A stretch of DNA of 64,000 bases from Burkholderia sp. H160 (GTDB lineage: Bacteria > Pseudomonadota > Gammaproteobacteria > Burkholderiales > Burkholderiaceae), in assembly GCA_000173575.1 (NCBI GenBank), contig ABYL01000014.1, positions 24,695 to 88,694 on the forward strand, written 5' to 3'. The position numbers were made by a program, and so were the translations under genes. The notes under the pieces are model-generated. The model was not told the origin of the DNA. It saw only the letters and a list, made by a program, of their open reading frames with translations, and did no database searches. Each line of letters opens with the position of its first letter. Position 1 is the first letter of the stretch. Shown here piece after piece: positions 1-8,305 of this stretch.

Positions 1-46
1 CAACGGCGGCAGCCCACAACGGACAGGCTCGACTAACGGAGACATC

Positions 47-826
47 ATGAAGTTTCTTGTAGCCGACGACCATGAACTGATCCGGCAAGGCGTCAAAGGC
101 ATGCTGCGCGGCTTCGACCCCGATGCCCAGTTCGACGAAGCCGATAGTTGGGAAACCCTTGCGACCGCCGCGCGACCCGACGCGAATCACGATCTGGCGA
201 TCGTCGATCTGCACATGCCGGGCATGAGCGGCGCGAGGTCGCTGGAAACGCTGCTGAAGGCGAACCCGGCGCTGCCGGTCGTGGTGCTGTCCGCGGAGGA
301 ATCACCCGACGAGATGCGCGCGGTGCTCGCGGCGGGCGCGCTCGGCTTCGTGCCGAAGCGCCAGCCCGCCAGCGTGATGCTGAAGGCGATCGAGCTGGTG
401 CTGTCCGGCGGTGCTTATGTGCCGATGGAGGCGTTGAGTCTGCTCGGCTCACGCGAGACCCAGGCAGCGGGTTGCGCGGGAGCCGATGCCGATGGAACAG
501 CTGCCGTGTCAGCCCCGAACGCCACCGCCCAAGCCGCCCGCGCGCCGGGCCAGGGCGCAGTCGCGCAGACCCAACCGGTCACGCAGGTGCCGTCGCTGCA
601 GCCGCATCAGCAGCATCTGCTCGAGAACCTGTCACCGCGGCAGCAGGACATCATGCGGCTCGTGCATCGCGGCTGGACCAACAAGATGATCGCGCGCGAG
701 CTCGGCGTCGCCGAAGGGACCGTCAAAGTGCATCTGTCGGTGATCTTTCGGGCGCTCGGCGTGCATAACCGGTCGACCGCGATCGCGGTGATCAACGGAT
801 GGCTGGAGGCGGGGAAGACGTTGTAG
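47..826 (+). CDS. NarL/FixJ-family response regulator
   Basis: A two-component response regulator of 259 residues. The N-terminal receiver has the acidic pair D7-D8 and the phosphoacceptor D54 (in IVDLHMPG), followed by the conserved Lys in FVPKR. A Gln/Ala/Pro-rich linker of about 60 residues leads to a LuxR-type helix-turn-helix at about residues 193-250 (LSPRQQDIMRL through GTVKVHLSVIFRALG). The start is supported by GGAG just upstream. The gene converges on and overlaps by 35 bp the hybrid kinase that is its likely partner. The target genes cannot be read from the sequence. Confidence 0.93.
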   Translation: MKFLVADDHELIRQGVKGMLRGFDPDAQFDEADSWETLATAARPDANHDLAIVDLHMPGMSGARSLETLLKANPALPVVVLSAEESPDEMRAVLAAGALGFVPKRQPASVMLKAIELVLSGGAYVPMEALSLLGSRETQAAGCAGADADGTAAVSAPNATAQAARAPGQGAVAQTQPVTQVPSLQPHQQHLLENLSPRQQDIMRLVHRGWTNKMIARELGVAEGTVKVHLSVIFRALGVHNRSTAIAVINGWLEAGKTL

Positions 827-2708
827 CGCTGTGCTCGCGAGAGTCCGCTTCGGTTTGGCGCGAGCCGGCTGCGGCAGGCGAATGCAGCAGGTCAGCCTCT
901 CCCGCCCCATCTCCCAACACCATCACGCCCGCCGGTCGCCCGTTGTCGAGTTCCGCCTGCTGCCACAGCATTTCCAGCGTGCGCCGCAACCGCGCCGGCG
1001 TCACCGGCTTGTGCAGCACCGGAATCCCCTGCAACGCGAGCGCTGCCAGCTCCGGCGATGCCATATCGCCGGTGATCAGCAGCGTCACCACCTTGCCATG
1101 CCCCGCGCGCCCGAGCGCGCCCCGCATTGCGCTCAGCGCCTGCGCGCCGGTTCGGTGATTCGCGAGCTGGTAGTCACATAGCACCGCGTCGGGCACGAAA
1201 CCGGCCGCGAGCGCGGCAAGCGCCTCGACTTCATTGCGCGCACCGCGCACGTCGCAGCCCCAACGCGCGAGCAGACTCGCGAGACCTTCGAGTATCGACG
1301 GCTCGTCGTCGATGCACAGCACGCGCCGCCCCTGCGCCGCCGGACCACCCGCGACCGAGTCGTTCAGACTCGCAACGATGCCGCTCGCATCGCCCGCCTG
1401 CACCGCAAAGCGGAACACCGAGCCGCGCCCCGGCGCCGAGCGCAGCTGCAACTCGCCGCCGAGCAGGGCGACGAGCCGCTTGACGGTCGGCAGCCCGAGC
1501 CCATGCCCCTGGCGCGCGTCGCGCTGCGGATTCTCCACCTGATAAAACTCCTCGAAAATACGCCCGTGCTCTTCCGCCGCAATGCCGATGCCCGAATCGC
1601 GCACTTCGATAAAGCCGCCGCTCGGTCGCCCCGCGCGTCGCAAGCCAAGCCAGATCGCGCCTTGCTCGGTATAACGCACCGAGTTCGACAGCAGATTGCT
1701 CAGCACGCGTTCGAGCAGCACGGGATCGTCGTAGACGACCATCGAGGTCGGCGCGATGCGCAGCGCGAGCCCCTTCGCCGCCGCCTGCGGACGATACTGG
1801 CTGCCGACCCGCTCGAATAGCTCGGAGAGCCGGAAGTGCAACCTGATCACCTGGGTCACGCCGCTTTCGAGCCGCGCAAGATCGAGCACCTGGTTGAACA
1901 GTTGATTGAGCGCCTCGACGTTGTAGACGATGTGCCCGGCGGTCTTCGCGTGCTGCGCGGGCGTCGCGGCCGGATCGTTCAGCGACGCCGCGAGCAGGCC
2001 GATCGCGTGCAGCGGCTGACGCAGATCGTGGCTGGCCGCCGCGAAAAAGCGTGTCTTCGCGAGGTTCGCTTCTTCGGCGACGCGCTTTTGCGCGGCCAGC
2101 GATTCCGCGAGGTACTGCTGATCGACACGCGCCTGCACGACCTGGCGAAACAGCTTGCGATAACTCATCGCATAGACGTTGATCGCGCAGAAGAAGAACG
2201 CGAGCACGATCGCAAGAATCGTGCGATCGAACGTGTGCGAGCCGAAATGCAGCACGATCGACGGCAGCAACAGGAACGGAATCGACGTCGAAAAATTGAG
2301 CAGATCGAAGCCGTTCGACATGAACACGCCGGCCGCGAGCGTCACCAGCATCACGGTATGCAGGAGCGGCAGATCGGTCTGCGGACTCTGGAACGCGAAC
2401 CACACCGCGAAGCCCGGCCCGCTATACAGGAGCACGCCGCGCAGCGCGTGCAGATAGATCCAGTCGCGCGGCGAGAGCAGATGCGGATAGCGGCGATTGC
2501 AGATCCACAGCGCGAGCCCCGCGCAATTGGCTAGCGCATAAAAAACGAAGCACGCGATAAATAACGGCGGCGACGGCACATGCGGAAAGTAGATCGCCAC
2601 GAGCACCGCGATCGAAAACCAGTGCGAAAAGAACGCGATCGGGTCCTGCGCGTAGAGCACCCGCACGAGGTCTTCGTCGATGGCACGCTGGATCGGGTCG
2701 GCCAGCAT
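792..2708 (-). CDS. Hybrid sensor histidine kinase with C-terminal receiver
   Basis: A membrane-bound hybrid histidine kinase of 638 residues. Residues 30-180 hold about six hydrophobic segments as the sensor part. A short coiled region precedes the HisKA box with phospho-accepting H227 (ASHDLRQPLH). The ATPase domain shows the N box around N342, G1 DSGIGI at 371-376 and G2 GHGLGL at 401-406. A receiver domain follows with D467-D468 and phosphoacceptor D512. No periplasmic sensing domain is evident, so the signal is probably detected in or at the membrane. The 3' end overlaps the convergent response regulator gene, suggesting a cognate pair. Confidence 0.93.
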   Translation of the reverse strand: MLADPIQRAIDEDLVRVLYAQDPIAFFSHWFSIAVLVAIYFPHVPSPPLFIACFVFYALANCAGLALWICNRRYPHLLSPRDWIYLHALRGVLLYSGPGFAVWFAFQSPQTDLPLLHTVMLVTLAAGVFMSNGFDLLNFSTSIPFLLLPSIVLHFGSHTFDRTILAIVLAFFFCAINVYAMSYRKLFRQVVQARVDQQYLAESLAAQKRVAEEANLAKTRFFAAASHDLRQPLHAIGLLAASLNDPAATPAQHAKTAGHIVYNVEALNQLFNQVLDLARLESGVTQVIRLHFRLSELFERVGSQYRPQAAAKGLALRIAPTSMVVYDDPVLLERVLSNLLSNSVRYTEQGAIWLGLRRAGRPSGGFIEVRDSGIGIAAEEHGRIFEEFYQVENPQRDARQGHGLGLPTVKRLVALLGGELQLRSAPGRGSVFRFAVQAGDASGIVASLNDSVAGGPAAQGRRVLCIDDEPSILEGLASLLARWGCDVRGARNEVEALAALAAGFVPDAVLCDYQLANHRTGAQALSAMRGALGRAGHGKVVTLLITGDMASPELAALALQGIPVLHKPVTPARLRRTLEMLWQQAELDNGRPAGVMVLGDGAGEADLLHSPAAAGSRQTEADSREHSATTSSPPPAIR

Positions 2709-2911
2709 GGGGCGGTCTCCTCACAGCAATCCGTCAGAAGGTTTACCCAGAAGTTTACCCATCAGCTAACACTTAATCCATATAGGCGAAGGCCTTGCCG
2801 CGAACCATACTGCGTTCACATTTCAGCGCGGCATTTCAGGCAGTTTCCCTCGCTTCGCGGCTTACGCGCCGCGGCCCACCGCGCTCCACGCCAACCGTGA
2901 CGGAGGTTTCC

Positions 2912-3703
2912 ATGGGCGCAGTCCCCGGCTACGAGTTTGCCCGCCAGCTCGACGACGCGATCCTGCCTGACCTGTGGCGCCGGCGCACCCGGCTGTCCGC
3001 GGACGAAATGGTGTCGATGGTCGAACTGGTCAAGCGCGCGTTACGGACCTACCACCCGCTCGAATTGCAGGCGCTCGGCGAGGACAAGGAAGAACTGGTC
3101 GCACAGTTCATCTACGCGAAGGTACTGCGCCTCGCGCCCGGCCATAGCGAAACGAACGCGTGCGCCGACAGCGCGCCATCCAACAGCTACGCCGTGTGCG
3201 CGTATTTCCGCCGCTATCTGATCGACTGCCTGCGCAGCGCGTGCCACCAGCGCAACGTGTCGATGGAAACCGAGGGCATCACGCAGGAGATCGATCTGCA
3301 CGCGCACGCGCTCGAAGACCCGGTGGAAAGCGTGCTGCTGCAATACGGCCTCGACGAGCAGCGCGTGCGGCGCGCGGCGCGCGAGTTCATCGACGGGCTC
3401 GACGAACCCGAGCGGATCGTGCTGGCCGGCAGCATCGGCTGGTGCTCGGAAGGCAAAGGCGGGCTCTCGGCGGTCGCGGCTCAGCATCGGGTCCCCTCTT
3501 ATCACTATCGCGCCGTCAAACTCGGCGTCACGACGAAAAAGACGGCCGGCGCCGGGGAATTTTCAAACACGAAGATCGGCCATTGGCTCAGCGACGTGCT
3601 CGGCATCGCGATCGACGTCGACAATCGTGCGGCCATTCTGATTGCGCTGAATCTGCTCGCGGCTGAATCGAGCGACAGTGAATGCAATGAAGTGGCCGCG
3701 TAA
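2912..3703 (+). CDS. Sigma-70-like / unknown regulatory protein
   Basis: A 263-residue soluble protein that I cannot assign to a named family. The start is placed at 2912 because GGAGG lies 5 bases upstream; an in-frame upstream start at 2795 has no such site. The middle contains YFRRYLIDCLRSACHQR, which resembles sigma-70 region 2. A later stretch, FIDGLDEPERIVLAGSIGW then LSAVAAQHRV, resembles the start of region 4 with its helix-turn-helix. It is divergent from the hybrid kinase and is followed by a strong terminator, so it is probably transcribed alone. The sigma-like reading is inference from short motifs only. Confidence 0.7.
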   Translation: MGAVPGYEFARQLDDAILPDLWRRRTRLSADEMVSMVELVKRALRTYHPLELQALGEDKEELVAQFIYAKVLRLAPGHSETNACADSAPSNSYAVCAYFRRYLIDCLRSACHQRNVSMETEGITQEIDLHAHALEDPVESVLLQYGLDEQRVRRAAREFIDGLDEPERIVLAGSIGWCSEGKGGLSAVAAQHRVPSYHYRAVKLGVTTKKTAGAGEFSNTKIGHWLSDVLGIAIDVDNRAAILIALNLLAAESSDSECNEVAA

Positions 3704-3824
3704 TAGTTCGAACAACCAGAAGGCCACATAAGAAGCGCGGTAACGGCGCATGCCCAGACGACCCGGCACTCCCGGTAACGGCCGGCCGGTCATGTCGCCC
3801 GAAACGTCGCACGCTACGTCTACG

Positions 3825-3851
3825 GCGCGCCTTCCACGGCGCGCTTTTTTT
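3825..3851 (+). terminator. Rho-independent terminator after the sigma-like gene
   Basis: A perfect 7-bp stem, GCGCGCC and GGCGCGC around a 6-base loop, is followed by seven T residues. It lies about 120 bases after the stop of the sigma-like gene and about 100 bases before the GMC oxidoreductase gene, so it separates the two transcription units. Confidence 0.85.
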
Positions 3852-3955
3852 GCGCGCAGATTCCGCCTAGGATAAAAAAGCTGCCGCTGCACGCCGTCTT
3901 TGTTCCGAAGTCGAGCTTCCGTTCCCCGCATCCGATTCCAGACGAGGTGGTCCTG

Positions 3956-6900
3956 ATGAACCGCTTATCGAGCGCGCCGACGGCGCTGCAACGGCACTAC
4001 GAGGTGGTCGTGATTGGGTCGGGCTACGGCGGCGCGATTGCCGCGAGCCGCATGGCGCGCGCGGGCCGTAGCGTGTGCGTGCTCGAGCGTGGGCGCGAAT
4101 TCATGGCCGGCGAGTTTCCGCGCACGCCCGTGCAGGGCGCCGAGCAGATCCAGTACAACACGGCCGAGGCGCAGATCGGTTCGCCGCTCGCGCTGCTCGA
4201 AGTGCACGTGAACGAGGACGTCAACGCGGTGGTGGGCTGCGGGCTCGGCGGCACCTCGCTGATCAATGCCAACGTCGCGCTCGAGGCCGATCCACGCCTG
4301 TGGGACGACCCGCGCTGGCCGGCCGCGCTGCGCGCCGACAAAGCCGGACGCGACGACGGCTATGCGCTTGCGTGGAAGATGCTGTCACCCTCGCCTGTGC
4401 CCGACGATTTCCCGCCGCTGCCGAAGCTGCAGGCGCTCGAAAAATCGGCGCGGGCGCTCGGCATGGCCGAGCACTTCAGCCGTCCGCCGATCACCGTCAC
4501 GTTCAAGGACGGCCCGAACGCGGCGGGCGTCGAGCAGCAGCGCTGCGTCGGTTGCGGCGACTGCAACTCGGGTTGCAACTACGACGCGAAGAACTCGACG
4601 CACATGAACTATCTGCCCGACGCAGTCGCGCACGGCGCGCAGATTTTCACCGGCACGGCCGTGCATTCGGTGCTGCGCGATCCCGATACACAGCAATGGA
4701 AGGTCAACTTCCAGCTCGTGAAGCTCGGCCGCGAAAGCTACGACGCACCCGATCTGTTCGTGCTGGCCGACATCGTCATCGTCGCGGCCGGCACGATCGG
4801 CTCGAGCGCGCTGCTGCTGCGCTCGCGCGACGCGGGCTTGAGCACGTCGGAGATGCTCGGCGAGCATTTCACCGGCAACGGCGACGTGCTCGCGTTCGCG
4901 TACAACACGAAGGACACGATCAACGGCGTCGGCTGGGGCGAGCACAAGAAAGGACAGATTCCGCCGGTCGGACCCACCATCACCGGGCTCATCGACCACC
5001 GCACCAAAGACAAACCCGTCAAGGATGGCTACGTGATCGAGGAAGGCTCGCTGGCCGGGCCGGTCGGCGAGGCGCTCGTCGGCATGCTCGACGCGGTTGC
5101 GCCGCTCGAAGGCGTCGATGCGGCCGGGCCGCCGTCGCTGTTCGACAGGATGTCCTACGACGCCCGCGCGATCGACAGCCTGATTCGCGGCCCGTATCAC
5201 GGCGCGCTCAATCACACGCAAAGCTACCTGGTGATGGCGCACGACGACGAAAGCGGCCGCATCACGGTCGGTGACAAAGGCCGCGCGCGCATCGCATGGA
5301 AAAACGCGGGACGCCAGCCGATCTTCAAGTCCATCGAGGACGTGCTGATCAAGGCGACCGGGCCGCTCGGCGGCAAATATCTGCGCAACCCCATTTCGAC
5401 GAAAATCGCCGGCCGGCGCACCGTGACCGTGCATCCGCTCGGCGGCTGCGGGATGGGTGAGGACGCCGGGCATGGCGTGGTCGATCATCAAGGCCGCGTG
5501 TTCAGCGGCCAGGCCGGTGCCGCAGTGCACGACGGCCTCTACGTGATGGACGGCGCGGTGATGCCGATGTCGCTCGGCGTCAATCCGCTGCTGACGATCT
5601 CCGCGCTCGCCGAACGCAATTGCGCACTGCTGGCCAAAGCGCACGGCTGGACGATCGATTACGCGTCGCACGGCACTGCCGCCGCACCGCCCGCGCAGAA
5701 GATCGGCCTGCGCTTCACGGAGACGATGGTCGGCACCTACACGCCAACCGGGGCGAGCGAAGCCGACAAGAGCCCGATCGAATTCACGCTGACGGTCGAG
5801 TCCGACGATCTCGACGACATGCTGAGCAACCCGAAGCATCTCGCGCGCACCGCCGGCACGCTGACCTGCCCCGCCCTCTCCGCGCAACCGCTGACGATCA
5901 GCGACGGCACGTTCAACCTGTTCGTCGTCGACGAGTCGGACGTCGACGAACGCAACATGAACTACCGGATGACGCTCGACGCGGTCGAAGGCAAAACCTG
6001 GTATCTGACCGGCAAGAAGATCATCACGCGCACCTCGCCGATCAACCTGTGGGAGCAGACCAACACGCTGTACACGGAGATTCGTGCGTCGGCGCAGGAT
6101 GATGCGCCCGTCGTCGGCACCGCGACGCTGATCGTCACCCCGGAAAACTTTCTGAAGGAACAGCGCACGCTCGAAGTCACGCACGCGCCCGATCTGAAGA
6201 CGCGCCTCGAATGGACGCTGAAGTTCGGCAAGTTCTTCGCGGGCGTGCTGTTCACCGAATACGGCGGCGTGGCCGCGCCGCTGCAGTTCTACGATCCGTA
6301 CACGCCGCCGCGAGCGAAACGCATGCTGCGCGCGCCGGCGCCGCAGGTCACCTACTTCGACACACCGGACCGCACGCGGCTCAGGCTCACGCGCTACTTC
6401 GATCCGGGCGCCGGCAAAGACTCGAAGCCGATCCTGCTGATCCACGGCTCGGGCGTATCGAGCCGCATCTTCTCGACCGACCTGACGCCGACCAACCTCG
6501 TCGAATATCTGTACGCCTCGGGCTATGACGTGTGGCTCGTCGATCTGCGCGTCAGCATCGAACTGCCGACCGTGCTCGTGCCGACCAACGTCGACAAGGT
6601 CGCGCGCGAGGACATTCCCGCCGCGGTCGCGAAGATACGCGAGGTGACCGGCGTGCCGCAGATCCAGGTGCTCGGGCACTGCCTGGGCGGCCTCGCGCTC
6701 AGCATGTCGCTGCTGAATGGACTCGACGGCGTGCGCTCGGCGGTGATTTCACAGGTGTCCGCGCATCCGGTACCGGGCACGCTGCAACGCATCAAGGCCG
6801 GCTTGCATATTCCCGACCTGATGCAGCATCTGCGCGTACGCGACCTCACTGCCTATACACAGGAAGATTCGTGGCCCGCAAACCTGTTCGACGAAGCGCT

Positions 6901-7372
6901 GCGTCTCTATCCGCTCGATCACGGCGAAGGCTGCGGCAACCCGATCTGTCATCGCGCGACGTTCCTGTATGGCCTGCTCTACGAGCACGACAAGCTGAAC
7001 GAGACGTTGCATGAAAATCTGCAGGAACTGTTCGGCATTCACGACATGGCCGTCTTCCAGCATCTGGCCACGATGGTGCGCGCGGGCAAGGTCGTCGATG
7101 CGGACGGCAAAGACGTGTATCTGACCGGCGCAAACGGCATGAAGGGACTCGAAGGCATGCGTATGCCGATCGGCTTTATCCATGGCGAGAAGAACGAAAC
7201 CTATTTGCCGGTCAGCACCGCGCTCACTTACGCGCTGCTGCGCGAGCACTTCCCTGAGCAGCCGTACGAGCGGCATCTGATTCCGGGCTATGGGCATATC
7301 GACTGCATCTTCGGCAAGAACGCGGCGGTCGATGTCTATCCGGTGATCGTCGATTATCTGAACGCGCATTGA
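3956..7372 (+). CDS. GMC oxidoreductase fused to alpha/beta hydrolase
   Basis: A very long fusion protein of about 1138 residues. The N-terminal 570 residues are a GMC-type flavin oxidoreductase of the cholesterol-oxidase/long-chain-alcohol-oxidase kind. It has the FAD loop GSGYGG at 21-26, a cysteine cluster C197-x2-C200-x2-C203-x3-C207, and a C-terminal HPLGGCGMG plus GVNPLLTISALAER. A middle region of about 200 residues is unassigned. From about residue 830 an alpha/beta hydrolase fold begins (LLIHGSG), with GHCLGG placing C909 at the nucleophile elbow and a late GYGHIDC as the His loop. A GTG at 3947 is in frame, but GAGGTGG sits correctly for the ATG at 3956. A sterol or long-chain alcohol substrate is plausible but not shown. 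Confidence 0.92.
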   Translation: MNRLSSAPTALQRHYEVVVIGSGYGGAIAASRMARAGRSVCVLERGREFMAGEFPRTPVQGAEQIQYNTAEAQIGSPLALLEVHVNEDVNAVVGCGLGGTSLINANVALEADPRLWDDPRWPAALRADKAGRDDGYALAWKMLSPSPVPDDFPPLPKLQALEKSARALGMAEHFSRPPITVTFKDGPNAAGVEQQRCVGCGDCNSGCNYDAKNSTHMNYLPDAVAHGAQIFTGTAVHSVLRDPDTQQWKVNFQLVKLGRESYDAPDLFVLADIVIVAAGTIGSSALLLRSRDAGLSTSEMLGEHFTGNGDVLAFAYNTKDTINGVGWGEHKKGQIPPVGPTITGLIDHRTKDKPVKDGYVIEEGSLAGPVGEALVGMLDAVAPLEGVDAAGPPSLFDRMSYDARAIDSLIRGPYHGALNHTQSYLVMAHDDESGRITVGDKGRARIAWKNAGRQPIFKSIEDVLIKATGPLGGKYLRNPISTKIAGRRTVTVHPLGGCGMGEDAGHGVVDHQGRVFSGQAGAAVHDGLYVMDGAVMPMSLGVNPLLTISALAERNCALLAKAHGWTIDYASHGTAAAPPAQKIGLRFTETMVGTYTPTGASEADKSPIEFTLTVESDDLDDMLSNPKHLARTAGTLTCPALSAQPLTISDGTFNLFVVDESDVDERNMNYRMTLDAVEGKTWYLTGKKIITRTSPINLWEQTNTLYTEIRASAQDDAPVVGTATLIVTPENFLKEQRTLEVTHAPDLKTRLEWTLKFGKFFAGVLFTEYGGVAAPLQFYDPYTPPRAKRMLRAPAPQVTYFDTPDRTRLRLTRYFDPGAGKDSKPILLIHGSGVSSRIFSTDLTPTNLVEYLYASGYDVWLVDLRVSIELPTVLVPTNVDKVAREDIPAAVAKIREVTGVPQIQVLGHCLGGLALSMSLLNGLDGVRSAVISQVSAHPVPGTLQRIKAGLHIPDLMQHLRVRDLTAYTQEDSWPANLFDEALRLYPLDHGEGCGNPICHRATFLYGLLYEHDKLNETLHENLQELFGIHDMAVFQHLATMVRAGKVVDADGKDVYLTGANGMKGLEGMRMPIGFIHGEKNETYLPVSTALTYALLREHFPEQPYERHLIPGYGHIDCIFGKNAAVDVYPVIVDYLNAH

Positions 7373-7487
7373 CGGCGAGGCCTGGCCGATGCGTCACGCG
7401 TTATCTGCGCGTGACGGGTTCTCGTCGCGCCGTCATTCCGGTATGGTTGCGGTGGCGCACTGCCCCCCCGCACACACACCCATACCG

Positions 7488-8270
7488 ATGAAAAAATTCT
7501 TTCTGGCCTTGTTCACCGCCGGGTTGCTCGGCAGCAGCGTCGCCGCCACCCAGGTCCAGGCGGCTGAACTTCGCGTGATGACCTCGGGCGGGTTTACCGC
7601 CGCGTATAAGCAGTTTGGTCCGCAGTTCGCGGCATCGACCGGCAACACGCTCGACACGATCCTCGGCCCGTCGATGGGTCAAGCGCCTGAAGCGATTCCG
7701 AACCGGCTAGCGCGCGGCGAGTCGGCGGACGTCGTGATCATGGTCGGCTATGCGCTTGACGATCTGATCAAGCAGGGCAAAGTCATTCCCGATTCGCGCG
7801 TGGAGCTTGCGGATTCGCGCATCGGCATGGTGGTGCGCGAAGGCGCGCCGAAGCCCGATATCAGCACCGTCGAAGGCCTGAAGGACGTGCTGTTGCATGC
7901 GAAGTCGATCGCCTATTCGGACAGCGCGAGCGGCGTCTATATCCAGCGCGAGATGTTCAGGAAGCTCGGCATCGAAGATCAGGTCGGCCCGAAAGCGAAG
8001 ATGGTGCCGAAGATTCCGGTCGCGTCGGTCGTCGCGAGCGGCGAGTATGAAATCGGCTTCCAGCAGGTCAGCGAGTTGCTGCCGGTGAAGGGCGCGACCT
8101 TCGTCGGCAGGATTCCGGAGTCGGTGCAATCGGTCACGCGCTTCGCCGCGGGCATTCCGGCCAACGCGCCGCATCCGCAGGAAGCGAAGGCGCTGCTCGA
8201 CTATCTGACGTCGCCGGCCGCGCAGGAAACGGTTCGTGCGACCGGGCTCGATCCGATCGCCGCGCACTGA
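7488..8270 (+). CDS. ModA-like extracellular substrate-binding protein
   Basis: A 260-residue periplasmic binding protein. The start at 7488 gives a clean signal peptide (MKKFFLALFTAGLLG ending at AxA near residue 25); the longer frame from 7389 does not. Motifs such as MTSGGFTAAYKQF and RGESADVVIM fit the ModA/SBP_bac_11 type. No permease or ATPase gene is adjacent, so it is an orphan binding protein. Proteins of this kind in Burkholderiaceae often lack a transporter and their ligand is usually unknown. No good ribosome binding site is visible. A strong hairpin follows directly. Confidence 0.88.
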   Translation: MKKFFLALFTAGLLGSSVAATQVQAAELRVMTSGGFTAAYKQFGPQFAASTGNTLDTILGPSMGQAPEAIPNRLARGESADVVIMVGYALDDLIKQGKVIPDSRVELADSRIGMVVREGAPKPDISTVEGLKDVLLHAKSIAYSDSASGVYIQREMFRKLGIEDQVGPKAKMVPKIPVASVVASGEYEIGFQQVSELLPVKGATFVGRIPESVQSVTRFAAGIPANAPHPQEAKALLDYLTSPAAQETVRATGLDPIAAH

Positions 8271-8275
8271 AGAAC

Positions 8276-8300
8276 GAGGCGGCGTCCGCGCCGCCTCTTT
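8276..8300. terminator. Hairpin terminator between convergent genes
   Basis: An 8-bp perfect stem, GAGGCGGC and GCCGCCTC around 6 bases, is followed by TTT on the plus strand. On the minus strand it is followed by the T-rich GTTCTTC. It sits between the stop codons of two convergent genes and could serve both. Confidence 0.7.
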
Positions 8301-8305
8301 GAAAG

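Noticed and set aside
1836-2534. Long open frames antisense to the hybrid kinase and to many other genes
   Set aside because: They are shadows caused by GC-rich third positions; their translations are Arg/Ala-rich and lack domains.
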